From a bacterium (GTDB lineage: Bacteria; UBP6; JAFGXH01), in assembly GCA_027064085.1 (NCBI GenBank), contig JAMOQH010000172.1:9400-73399 (forward strand): a DNA stretch of 64,000 nt, written 5' to 3'. The notes under the pieces are model-generated. The model ran no database searches. It was not told the origin of the DNA and was given only the letters and a program-made list of their open reading frames with translations. Below are positions 16,971-25,630 of the stretch, piece after piece (the first letter of the stretch is position 1; every line of letters starts with the position of its first letter). Made by a program: the position numbers and the translations under genes.

Positions 16971-19900
16971 ATGAAAGGAATTATATTTTTTTTGACACTA
17001 TTTTTAATGATTATAGCTTCTAGTTGTACAAGTAGTTCAACTGATAATGGAAGTCATGGGAAAGAAAAGCCTGAGTTTATTCTAGACTCTCTAGGTACAT
17101 CAGGATATGCATCAGACGCTAATCCTCTTGAAATTGTTTTTATTATTGATGAAAATTCAATAAAGGGAGATGTCCCTTATAAGTTTATTTGGGATTTTGG
17201 TGATGGAACTAAATCAGAAACTAGTACTAAACTAGAAAAAACGCACTTATATAAAAAACAAGGTATTTATACTGCAAAAGTTATTATGCAAGACAATGAT
17301 TATGTTTCAGATGAGAAAACTCCTGATGAAACATATAGCCAAGAACTTACTATTGTTGCTAAATCTAAAGTAGATTTAGTTGTACAAGTTGCTCAGATAG
17401 ATAAAATTGTATATGATAAAGGTGATGAGGGTAATGTTACAATTAAAATCGCCAATTTAGGAAATGAAGCAACAACTGAAACTGTAAAATTAAAGGCATT
17501 TTTATCTGAGGATCAAAAGCTAGATAAAACAGACTATGAACTTGGGGTAGTTGATTTAGAGTCGTTGGCAGAAGCTGAATCTATTGAGAAGGAAATTCCA
17601 TTTACTATTTCAAATGATTTAACTCCTAAAAATTATTGGGTTATTATAAAGGTAGATTATGATAACCTTTATATTGAATCAAATGAAGGAAATAATACCA
17701 ATGTTATTAATTCTCAGGTTGAAATATTAGGTGCAACTGGTAAGTCTCCTGATTTAGCTTTTGATTCTGTTGATTTACCAGAGTTTTTTATTGTAAATGA
17801 TCAATTTAAAATAAATGCAAATATAATAAATCAAGGTGAAACCGCATCTTTACCATTTTCATATAAATTAGTATTATCTAAAAATGAAACTCTTGATGCT
17901 ACAGGAGCTGAAGATAATGATGATATTATATTAAAATATGATTTCGTTTCAGATTCAATAATTTCAGGAGATACTTTAGCTATTTCTGTTCAAACTTCGA
18001 TTCCTGAAGAAGGAAACTACTATTTATTTCTTATCTTAGATCCAACAGATGATGTGAAAGAATCCGATGAAAATAACAACATATATAAATCTGAAAAAAT
18101 TACAGTAGGAAAAACTCTTACTGGAGTTGATCTTGTTCCATTCAATATAATAATAAACCCTTTAACTAATATTACTAAAGGAAAAACTCTTTCTGTTAGC
18201 TACTCTATTAAAAATAGAGGAAATCACCCTGCTTTAAAAACTAATGCTAGAGTACTATTATCAACAGATGAAAGTTTAGATGATAGTGATATTTTATTAC
18301 CTTTTGAAGGTGGTGATTTGGGAGAAATTGATCCTATCGCTGGGGCTGTAACCATAGAAAAAACACATAGAGTTGCAGTTCCTGATACAGAAGATTTCCA
18401 AGAAGGAGATTACTATATTCTTGTTGATATAAATTACATTAAAGAAAATGAAACAGAAAGGCCAATTGAAGAAGCAGATTACTCTAATAATTTATTATCA
18501 AGTGAAAAGATTACTATTGGAGGTTCTAGTGGTGGTTGTACAAAAGATATTCTTGTTGATAATTTAGAAATTCTTCCTACACCTGCTTTTGAAAGCTCTC
18601 CGTTTACTGTTAAATTTAATATGTCTAATGTAGGAAGTGAAAATGTTGCTTCATTTGTGACTAAAATATATACTGGAAATCCTAATGTTGATTTAGATGA
18701 TGATAATTATCTAAAGAAAAACTACAATGTATCTAGATTATCTGCAAATGGTACTTTAACTAAAGAGATAATACTTGATATTCCAAATCACTTACCTGAA
18801 GATAGATATTGTGTTTTAATAAAAGCCGATGCAACAAATACAATTGGAGAATGTGATGAGCAAAATAATATTTTAAATTATTGTTTTGATGTAACCACAA
18901 GGGGTGATAATAATGATATTACTTTATCTGATATAGATGTATCAGAAGAAAGTATAGATTTAAATGAAAACAATAAAATAAATGTTAATTTTAAAGTATC
19001 AAACTTAGGTACAACTAATACGGCAACATTTTATTGTAAAGCATATCTTTCACCGGATAATGAATTTTCTCCAAATAATGATTTTTCTGTACTTGAAAGT
19101 TATACTATTTATAATATTTTAGGTGGAACAGAACAAAATATTACTGATTATGAGATTACAATTCCTAAAAATATGGGAGATAGAGATTATAAATTATTTA
19201 TTAATTGTGATGATACAAAAATTGTTCCTGAAACAGATGAAACAAATAATTTTCTTGTTTATGAAAACAATATAAATGTAAAAGGAAGTGATTCAGGGTG
19301 TAATGCTGATATTTATGAAATTAATGATATTAGTGATTTAGCTAAAGAAATTGATTTGACTAGTGATATTACATCAGGTTTATGCGACCAAGATATCGAT
19401 TGGTATAAATTTACTCTTAATAAAACACATAAATTTAGAATAGATCTAGAGCAAGGGTTTTCCGATAAAGATATTGATTTAGTGCTATATAAAATGAATG
19501 AAGATGATGAACTTGTAGAAGTGATGGTTAGTGATTCAACTGAAATCAGAGAAACTATAGAAAAGAACATTTTAACTGATGAAGATGAAGGCTTATATTA
19601 TTTAAAAGTATTTCCAAAAGATTACTCTACAATGTCTAAAACAGATTATACTTTACAGGTATCCTATGAAGAAGTTGGCGGAGTGGGGATAGACTTGTCT
19701 TTAAAAGATGTAAATACTGATACTATTAACAATATTATGACCGATGAAGAATTTACATTAAACTTTAGTGTTGAAAATTTGAAAAATAATGATTCTGGTA
19801 ATTTTGTAATTGGAGTTTATTTATCTTCTGATAATGAGATTTCTAATGATGATGTAATGCTTGGTCTTTTGAATGCAAATTCTTTAGGGCTTTTAGAAAA

Positions 19901-21845
19901 ACAAGATTTTGAAGCAACGATGACTCTTACGGAAAGTTTAACTAGTGGAACATATAATTTAATTATAAAAGTAGATCCTTATGGTTTAATCACAGAAACA
20001 AATGAAGATAACAATGCTTATACAAAAGAATTAATGGTTAATTATAACTCTTCATGTGAATTAGATTTGCTTGAGCCTAACTCATGGGATCCTTTACTAG
20101 GTAAGGTTGTTTCTAATGGTAACTATAGTAATTTAAAGTTGTGTTCAGATGATAAAGATGTTTATTTGATATATCTAAAAAAGAATTCTGAATTTACTGT
20201 CAATGTATATTTTACTGATGATGAGGGGGATATCGAAATTAAACTATATAAGCCAAATGATACAAGTTATTCAGGTAGTGTAGCAAGTTCTACTAGTTCA
20301 AGTGATAATGAAGATATTACCTATACTGCTGAAGAAACAGGTTTTTATATTCTTAAAGTATATAAATTTTCTTCTGGAGAAAGTGTTCAAACTTACTCTA
20401 TGGAATTATCTGGTATTGTTGATGGATTTAACTTTATTAATAAAAAGTTAGAGATTCTTTCTAGTAATTTGGCTACAGATGAAAATACATTTTTGAAATA
20501 TAGAATTGATTCTGAATCTACAAAAAATTTAACAACTGCTATGAATTTTAAAATATATTTATCTACAGATCCTATTTTAGATGACTCTACAGATATTATG
20601 ATATATAATGAGCTTATTAATAGTTTTAATTTAGGAACTAATATAGAAAAAAGGGTTAAGGTTAGATTACCTAGTGGCTTGAGTACAGGAAATTATTATT
20701 TTATATCCAAAGTTGATGCAGATGATTCAATTGTTGAGCTTAATGAAAATGATAATACTAAAGTAAAAGTAGCAACTATAGTTGGAGAATGCCAAGAAGA
20801 TAGGTTTGAAAGCAATAATTCTATGGCTGAAGCTGATAGAAATGATAGTATTCTTTCTGTAGGTACTTATGATAATTTAACAATTTGTCCAACAGATAGA
20901 GATTATTATAAAATATATTTAACATCTGGATTAGATTTATTTATCAATTTGTATTTTACAGATCCTATAGGAGATTTGGATTTAGTTCTCTATAATACAG
21001 AAGGTGTTTTAATTGCTGATTCAAGTTCAGAAACTAATGATGAACATATTCATTTTAATGTTTTAAATTCAGGCTGGTATTTTATAAGAGTTGATGGTGT
21101 TGAATATGATACTAATGCTTATAACCTAGAAATATTAACTCCAAGTTGTGATAATGTTAACTGTAATAGTGGAGTTTGTGATTTTACAGAAACTGGAGAA
21201 ATGATTTGTGTTTGTGATGATGGTTACACTGGAGATACTTGTGATGTGTGTGCAGATGGTTACCATGATAATAATGGAGTATGTGAAATAGATGAAACTT
21301 GTCAACAAGATAGTTGCCAAGAAGCATTTAAAAATAGTTGTTCTGTTGTAGGTGGAGTTGTTGAATGTTCATGTAACAGTGGGTATACAGAAGATAATAA
21401 TGGTAATTGTATTATAGATTGTGATATTACAGCAAATTTAGAGCCAAATGATGCTAATGATGCTTGTGTTTGTATAGATGGTTATCATGATGATAATGGA
21501 GTATGTGAAATAGATGAAACATGTGAAGTGGATAGTTGTACAGATACTAACAAGTCAGTTTGTAATGTTGTTGCTGGAGTAGTTGAATGCTCATGTGATG
21601 ATGGTTACACTGGAGATACTTGTTCTGATTGTGCTAGTGGTTATCACGATAATGCTGGAGTATGTGATATTGATGAAACTTGTACTCCTAATCCCTGTAC
21701 AGCTACTAACAAGTCAGTTTGTAATGTTGTTGCTGGAGTAGTTGAATGCTCATGTGATGAAGGTTACACCGGAGATACTTGTTCTGATTGTGCTAGTGGT
21801 TATCATCAAGATACAAATGATATAAGTTTGTGTATTGCTGATTAA
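16971..21845 (+). CDS. Giant surface lipoprotein with PKD, CARDB, PPC and EGF-like repeats
   Basis: 1624 residues; function unknown, probably an adhesin or matrix protein. Lipobox I-A-S-S-C near residue 20 marks a lipoprotein. Order by eye: PKD domain (about 32-110, with W-D-F-G-D-G), five CARDB-like domains (about 130-765, each ending near E-x-N-E-x-N-N), PPC-like domain (775-895), CARDB (905-1020), PPC (1028-1140), CARDB (1150-1265), PPC (1273-1385), then Cys-rich EGF-like repeats (1390-1624) with C-x-C-D-x-G-Y-T-G-D-T-C. ATG 16971 is chosen over TTG 16959 because GGGAG lies five bases before it. The stop shares one base with the ruvC ATG. Confidence 0.85.
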   Translation: MKGIIFFLTLFLMIIASSCTSSSTDNGSHGKEKPEFILDSLGTSGYASDANPLEIVFIIDENSIKGDVPYKFIWDFGDGTKSETSTKLEKTHLYKKQGIYTAKVIMQDNDYVSDEKTPDETYSQELTIVAKSKVDLVVQVAQIDKIVYDKGDEGNVTIKIANLGNEATTETVKLKAFLSEDQKLDKTDYELGVVDLESLAEAESIEKEIPFTISNDLTPKNYWVIIKVDYDNLYIESNEGNNTNVINSQVEILGATGKSPDLAFDSVDLPEFFIVNDQFKINANIINQGETASLPFSYKLVLSKNETLDATGAEDNDDIILKYDFVSDSIISGDTLAISVQTSIPEEGNYYLFLILDPTDDVKESDENNNIYKSEKITVGKTLTGVDLVPFNIIINPLTNITKGKTLSVSYSIKNRGNHPALKTNARVLLSTDESLDDSDILLPFEGGDLGEIDPIAGAVTIEKTHRVAVPDTEDFQEGDYYILVDINYIKENETERPIEEADYSNNLLSSEKITIGGSSGGCTKDILVDNLEILPTPAFESSPFTVKFNMSNVGSENVASFVTKIYTGNPNVDLDDDNYLKKNYNVSRLSANGTLTKEIILDIPNHLPEDRYCVLIKADATNTIGECDEQNNILNYCFDVTTRGDNNDITLSDIDVSEESIDLNENNKINVNFKVSNLGTTNTATFYCKAYLSPDNEFSPNNDFSVLESYTIYNILGGTEQNITDYEITIPKNMGDRDYKLFINCDDTKIVPETDETNNFLVYENNINVKGSDSGCNADIYEINDISDLAKEIDLTSDITSGLCDQDIDWYKFTLNKTHKFRIDLEQGFSDKDIDLVLYKMNEDDELVEVMVSDSTEIRETIEKNILTDEDEGLYYLKVFPKDYSTMSKTDYTLQVSYEEVGGVGIDLSLKDVNTDTINNIMTDEEFTLNFSVENLKNNDSGNFVIGVYLSSDNEISNDDVMLGLLNANSLGLLEKQDFEATMTLTESLTSGTYNLIIKVDPYGLITETNEDNNAYTKELMVNYNSSCELDLLEPNSWDPLLGKVVSNGNYSNLKLCSDDKDVYLIYLKKNSEFTVNVYFTDDEGDIEIKLYKPNDTSYSGSVASSTSSSDNEDITYTAEETGFYILKVYKFSSGESVQTYSMELSGIVDGFNFINKKLEILSSNLATDENTFLKYRIDSESTKNLTTAMNFKIYLSTDPILDDSTDIMIYNELINSFNLGTNIEKRVKVRLPSGLSTGNYYFISKVDADDSIVELNENDNTKVKVATIVGECQEDRFESNNSMAEADRNDSILSVGTYDNLTICPTDRDYYKIYLTSGLDLFINLYFTDPIGDLDLVLYNTEGVLIADSSSETNDEHIHFNVLNSGWYFIRVDGVEYDTNAYNLEILTPSCDNVNCNSGVCDFTETGEMICVCDDGYTGDTCDVCADGYHDNNGVCEIDETCQQDSCQEAFKNSCSVVGGVVECSCNSGYTEDNNGNCIIDCDITANLEPNDANDACVCIDGYHDDNGVCEIDETCEVDSCTDTNKSVCNVVAGVVECSCDDGYTGDTCSDCASGYHDNAGVCDIDETCTPNPCTATNKSVCNVVAGVVECSCDEGYTGDTCSDCASGYHQDTNDISLCIAD
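21545..21646 (+). repeat. Direct repeat unit 1 in the EGF-like region
   Basis: 102 bases, repeated at 21704-21805 (offset 159 bases, 53 codons) with only two mismatches seen (21602/21761 and 21611/21770). It encodes one EGF-like module. Near identity at the DNA level points to a recent in-frame duplication. Confidence 0.85.
21704..21805 (+). repeat. Direct repeat unit 2 in the EGF-like region
   Basis: Second copy of the 102-base unit at 21545-21646, in the same frame. The spacing is a whole number of codons, so recombination between the copies would add or remove one module without a frameshift. Confidence 0.85.
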
Positions 21846-22333
21846 TGGTAATACTTGGCATTGACCCTGGCTCTATAACTTTAGGTTATGGTTTAATAGA
21901 AAAAAAAGGTAATAAATTAACTCATCTTGAAAATGGTGCTGTTTATATGAAAAACGAGCCCCTATCTGTCAAATTAGAGATGATTTATAATCAACTTAGT
22001 GATGTTATTACAGAATATAAACCCGAAGTTATGTCTATAGAAAATATTTTTTATGCAAAAAATATTCAGTCAACAATTAAATTAGCTCATGCAAGGAGTA
22101 TTCCTATTTTACTTGCAAAACAACGGGGGTTAATTATATATCAATTTACTCCTCTTGAGGTTAAAAAATCAGTTACGGGTTATGGAAGGGCTGATAAGTC
22201 CCAAATGCAAAATATGGTTAAAGTTTTGCTTAAATTACCAGAAATTGCGGACCCCGATGCGAGTGATGCTCTTGCTTTGGCAATGACTTATGCTCATTTA
22301 CCAAATTTTCAAAGGGATAAATACAGAGTTTAA
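21845..22333 (+). CDS. ruvC: Holliday junction resolvase RuvC
   Basis: Endonuclease that cuts Holliday junctions after RuvAB branch migration. 162 residues. Acidic catalytic residues are visible: D7 in L-G-I-D-P-G, Glu near residue 66 in S-I-E-N-I-F, and the D-P-D-A-S-D-A-L-A-L-A cluster near 136-142. The K-K-S-V-T-G-Y-G-R-A-D-K motif is also conserved. The ATG overlaps the stop of the giant lipoprotein gene by one base and no good ribosome site is visible, so translation probably depends on that gene or on reinitiation. No ruvA or ruvB is in the window. Confidence 0.93.
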   Translation: MVILGIDPGSITLGYGLIEKKGNKLTHLENGAVYMKNEPLSVKLEMIYNQLSDVITEYKPEVMSIENIFYAKNIQSTIKLAHARSIPILLAKQRGLIIYQFTPLEVKKSVTGYGRADKSQMQNMVKVLLKLPEIADPDASDALALAMTYAHLPNFQRDKYRV

Positions 22334-22517
22334 TTTTTATTTTTCTCCGAACCACCTCCATAAACCTATAAGTTAGATTTTTATATATATGATTAATTAC
22401 ACGGAGGTGAGACTAATTAGGAGATAATTAAATTTATTTATTTAACATATACATATTTTTAAGACTTAGGCTTAAAAATGCCTGTAATAACAGCTTAAAA
22501 GCTGTATGAAAGGCTAA
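22334..22517. other. Structured gap between convergent ruvC and 22518-23336
   Basis: 184 bases without a gene. It holds a TTTTTAAG/CTTAAAAA hairpin (22456-22478, 7-base loop) and an ACAGCT/AGCTGT hairpin (22490-22505) nested between GCCT (22480) and AGGC (22511). CACCTCC (22353-22359) could pair with GGAGGTG (22403-22409). The two hairpins probably serve as a two-way terminator for the convergent genes. The GGAGGTG is followed by no substantial open frame. Confidence 0.5.
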
Positions 22518-23336
22518 CTAAAACAAATATTTATTAAACTTATTTGCTAGTTTACTTAAATTGTTTAAAGTTGAAAATAAATCGTCTTTATGTTTAATAT
22601 CAGGGATTGAGTATTTAGTATTTATATTATCAAGATATTCTTTTATTGTTTCAGATGGTTTTAAAGACATTGCATCATTAATTTTTTCTTTCATTTTATC
22701 AACATTTCCGATAATTCCATATAGTTTTGCTGTTGTGGCGAGAGTGTCTGTCATTAAATTTTTCTTTATATCATTATAATTTTCTTTATTGTTTTTTTGT
22801 TCTATTTCTTGAGTATTATTTTGTAAACCACTTGAAAACATTATTGCAGTAAATTTGAATAATTTTTTACTTCCTTCAAATAATTTTTCGTCCATATCTA
22901 ACACTTCTGAAATATTGCTAAATAAATCATCTATTTCGTTACTAAATTTATCTATGCTAGTATTACTTCCATTTAGTGAAAAAAATGAATCTTTTAATTC
23001 TTCAAAATCCTTACCTTGGAAAATATCTGATAAATTTTGCTTTTTTTCATCTGATAAGCCGTTTTTACTATAAGAAAATAAGTCTAAACTCATAGATATT
23101 GAAGATGCTTTTGAAAAGTTTTCTCCTTCTATTGACTTAGATAGATTTAAATCAAAATGTCCCCAAAAAATGCTTTCCTTTTGCTTATTAGTAACATTTT
23201 TAGGGGTAATTACAACTAAACTACTATTAGCTGACTCTTCTGTTTTTTTAGTAACTGAAATACTACTTTTCTTTGATTGATTTGATATACTAGGCTCACT
23301 ACTTCTTAGCATATCATTTTTAACTGAATCTAACAT
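22518..23336 (-). CDS. Hypothetical cytoplasmic protein
   Basis: 272 residues with no signal peptide and no membrane segment. The N-terminal 60 residues are Ser/Lys-rich and probably disordered; the rest looks helical, with many Leu, Lys, Asp and Ser. A strong AAGGAGG site lies just upstream of the ATG, which supports a real gene. It converges on ruvC and is transcribed away from the small exported protein at 23495. I do not recognise a family. Confidence 0.7.
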   Translation of the reverse strand: MLDSVKNDMLRSSEPSISNQSKKSSISVTKKTEESANSSLVVITPKNVTNKQKESIFWGHFDLNLSKSIEGENFSKASSISMSLDLFSYSKNGLSDEKKQNLSDIFQGKDFEELKDSFFSLNGSNTSIDKFSNEIDDLFSNISEVLDMDEKLFEGSKKLFKFTAIMFSSGLQNNTQEIEQKNNKENYNDIKKNLMTDTLATTAKLYGIIGNVDKMKEKINDAMSLKPSETIKEYLDNINTKYSIPDIKHKDDLFSTLNNLSKLANKFNKYLF

Positions 23337-23441
23337 TTTGACCTCCTTGTCTATAAATGTAATTCATAGTTTAAATGAAACAATAACACACACATAAAGC
23401 TCATCGTCTAAAGTATTATAAACTTAAATTTTATTTTTTTA

Positions 23442-23470
23442 TTAACTTTTTTAAAATAATATGGTCTAAT
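23442..23470 (+). promoter_or_regulatory. Probable promoter of the small exported protein
   Basis: TTAACT at 23442-23447, 17 bases, TCTAAT at 23465-23470 with an extended TG at 23462-23463. It lies 24 bases before the ATG at 23495. Confidence 0.5.
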
Positions 23471-23494
23471 ATATATACATTGTTTGGAGGCATT

Positions 23495-23959
23495 ATGTTA
23501 ATTAAAAAGATATTATTATCATTTACGATATTATTATTTTCAACTAACTTATTTTCACAAGATAAAAAGATTGATAATTTCTTTTTAAAAGTTCAGGAAA
23601 AAAAAATAGAAAGATTAAAAGAAAAACTTTCTGATTTAGATAATAAAACTAAAACTAAAATTATATCTGTAATTCTTAAATATGATAAAAAAATATTTAA
23701 TATTAGAAGAAAAGCAATGATGCATAGAAGAAATAAGGGGGTTAATTGTGCTAAAAGATTAAATAGAATAGAAAATCAACTTAAAATAAGAAAGAAGATT
23801 ATAAATCTACAATTAAAAAAGATAACAGAATTAAAAAACTTAAATATTGATTGTAAAATCATAAGCAAAATTATTATTTTCGAAAGAAGATTTCTGAGAA
23901 AATTAAGAATGAATATGAGAAAAGGTAATCATAAGAGACAGCACTTTGATAATGATTAA
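23495..23959 (+). CDS. Small basic exported protein
   Basis: 154 residues. Residues 1-20 form a signal peptide (K-K-I-L-L-S-F-T-I-L-L-F-S-T-N-L-F-S, then Q). The mature part is helical and unusually rich in Lys and Arg, with two cysteines. The size, helicity and Arg/Met/His-rich ends are reminiscent of Spy/CpxP-like periplasmic proteins, but I see no clear L-T-x-x-Q motif, so this is only a suggestion. ATG 23495 follows GGAGG (23486-23490) and is preferred over TTG 23480. Its stop overlaps the stop of the convergent barrel gene by two bases. Confidence 0.72.
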   Translation: MLIKKILLSFTILLFSTNLFSQDKKIDNFFLKVQEKKIERLKEKLSDLDNKTKTKIISVILKYDKKIFNIRRKAMMHRRNKGVNCAKRLNRIENQLKIRKKIINLQLKKITELKNLNIDCKIISKIIIFERRFLRKLRMNMRKGNHKRQHFDND

Positions 23960-25443
23960 AATTGAATTGCAAAATTAAAATATGCACTAATATTTAAAGT
24001 TTCTGTTGCTAATATTCTAGAGCCAATACTATTTATAGAATTAAATAATATCTCATGACCTTTATACATTGGATCATACTCATCACTGTCAATTTGGTCA
24101 TTATCATTATGGTCAATGCCTTTACTTTGGCCAGTAATTAGGTGGTCTGTTGTGTAGCCAGCATTAACACCAGTTGTTATTCTTACATATTTTGTAGGCA
24201 TAAAGCTTAAGTCTAAAAATAATGACAAAGTAGAATAGTCGTTTACAACAGTGGTAAGGCCAATGTAATCACTTATTTCAGACATTTCCATCCCTTTCAT
24301 GTGATGTGAAAAATCTGCACCTAAGGATACTGAAAATTGGGCTAAAATATTTTTCATATCTGTAACTGAATCTCTAGTGTATCTTTCCCAAGGAATAAAA
24401 TCTGTTGCAACTGTAAAACCAAATTTTGTACCTGGTTTATAGTATTCTCTATTTGCGTCTGATTTAAATATAGAATTACCAAATACAAATGGTTTTTCAT
24501 ACCAAAATTGAAATACAGGAGAAACAAAAGCATATCTTTTACTTAATGAGGTGCTAAGCCTTAACCAATGAACACCATCTTTCATGGAATTATCAGATAA
24601 GTCCATTTTACCTTCTAGCATATTTTTGACATCTGCTTTAGTGTATGGTGTTCCTGTAGGAGGCTCTCTGTTTTCAATTTCATTTAATTTTTTTTGTGAA
24701 TATTGGTCTATGCTTCCAAGGGCAATTTTATATTTAATACCAATAACCCAAGATGGGTCAGTGTTATCCCTATCGTTATCTAGTATTCCCCATTTCAATG
24801 CAATGTCCAATGTTTTAAGACCTGCTCTAGTGTAATTAAGAGCATTGAAATCTTCGTTGTCATTAGTATATCTATTTGTGATAACATCTCCATTATCATC
24901 TGTCATTGCTTGAGTATTAAATTTGTCGTTCATTTTTTCGTATTTGTAAGGAAAAAAGATGTCTTGTCCACCTGTTCTTTCTAGATTCCAGAAAGTATTT
25001 CCTGCTCCATTATGAGATGGATTAGGAATAGGCAAACCAGCTTTGTCCTTTGATGCAGCATCTCTTGCTGTTGAATCAAAATCTAAAGTTCTTGTTGAAC
25101 TAATATAAATAGGTAATGCAAAGTCTAGTTCTACATTTTTGTATAAACCAAATCTTAATTTAGGAGTAATGATATGTTCTTGTTTTTTATATTTGAAGTT
25201 GTTTGCATTAACAATGCCGTTATTTTTCATTTTATCATATTGGCAGTTAGTATCTTGAACATTATCAGCATTACAATAGTACTCTCTTTTTAGTTTTGTA
25301 CCCTGATAATTATATTTATAATTAACTTCAATATTAAAATCCCAAGGATCAATATCGTCAAACGCGTCTAGTACTTCTGTTCTTCTGTTTGCAAATACAG
25401 AAGTAGCAACAATTAATAATGATAATACGATAAATTTATACAT
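23956..25443 (-). CDS. Predicted outer-membrane beta-barrel protein
   Basis: 495 residues. Signal peptide (V-L-S-L-L-I-V-A-T-S-V-F-A) followed by an acidic start and many alternating aromatic strands; the last residue is Phe after an alternating pattern, the usual BAM recognition signal. Two cysteines lie close together near residue 65-75 in a Cys-x-Ala ... Asn-Cys loop. The function could be a channel or surface protein; I cannot place the family. ATG 25443 (ribosome site GGAGG eight bases before) is preferred over TTG 25458. Confidence 0.78.
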   Translation of the reverse strand: MYKFIVLSLLIVATSVFANRRTEVLDAFDDIDPWDFNIEVNYKYNYQGTKLKREYYCNADNVQDTNCQYDKMKNNGIVNANNFKYKKQEHIITPKLRFGLYKNVELDFALPIYISSTRTLDFDSTARDAASKDKAGLPIPNPSHNGAGNTFWNLERTGGQDIFFPYKYEKMNDKFNTQAMTDDNGDVITNRYTNDNEDFNALNYTRAGLKTLDIALKWGILDNDRDNTDPSWVIGIKYKIALGSIDQYSQKKLNEIENREPPTGTPYTKADVKNMLEGKMDLSDNSMKDGVHWLRLSTSLSKRYAFVSPVFQFWYEKPFVFGNSIFKSDANREYYKPGTKFGFTVATDFIPWERYTRDSVTDMKNILAQFSVSLGADFSHHMKGMEMSEISDYIGLTTVVNDYSTLSLFLDLSFMPTKYVRITTGVNAGYTTDHLITGQSKGIDHNDNDQIDSDEYDPMYKGHEILFNSINSIGSRILATETLNISAYFNFAIQF

Positions 25444-25470
25444 AACTAAAGCCTCCAAAATAGTCGAGAT

Positions 25471-25499
25471 AGAATAACAATATATGATAAATTTGTCAA
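25471..25499 (-). promoter_or_regulatory. Sigma-70 promoter of the beta-barrel gene
   Basis: On the minus strand TTGACA (25499-25494), 17 bases, then TATTCT (25476-25471). It lies about 27 bases before the ATG at 25443. Confidence 0.68.
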
Positions 25500-25630
25500 G
25501 ATTTTTAAGATTTAGTTTGTATTTGATTGTTAGTTAACTATATTATTAGATTTTTTTATCATAATTTAGACTTTTAAAGGCTAAATTATCCTTGTAATAG
25601 ATTTATTTATAAAGCTATGAAAAGGCAAAA

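Noticed and set aside
22389-22427. Twelve-codon open frame near GGAGGTG after ruvC
   Set aside because: Too short to support as a gene, and the ribosome-like sequence lies inside it, not before it.
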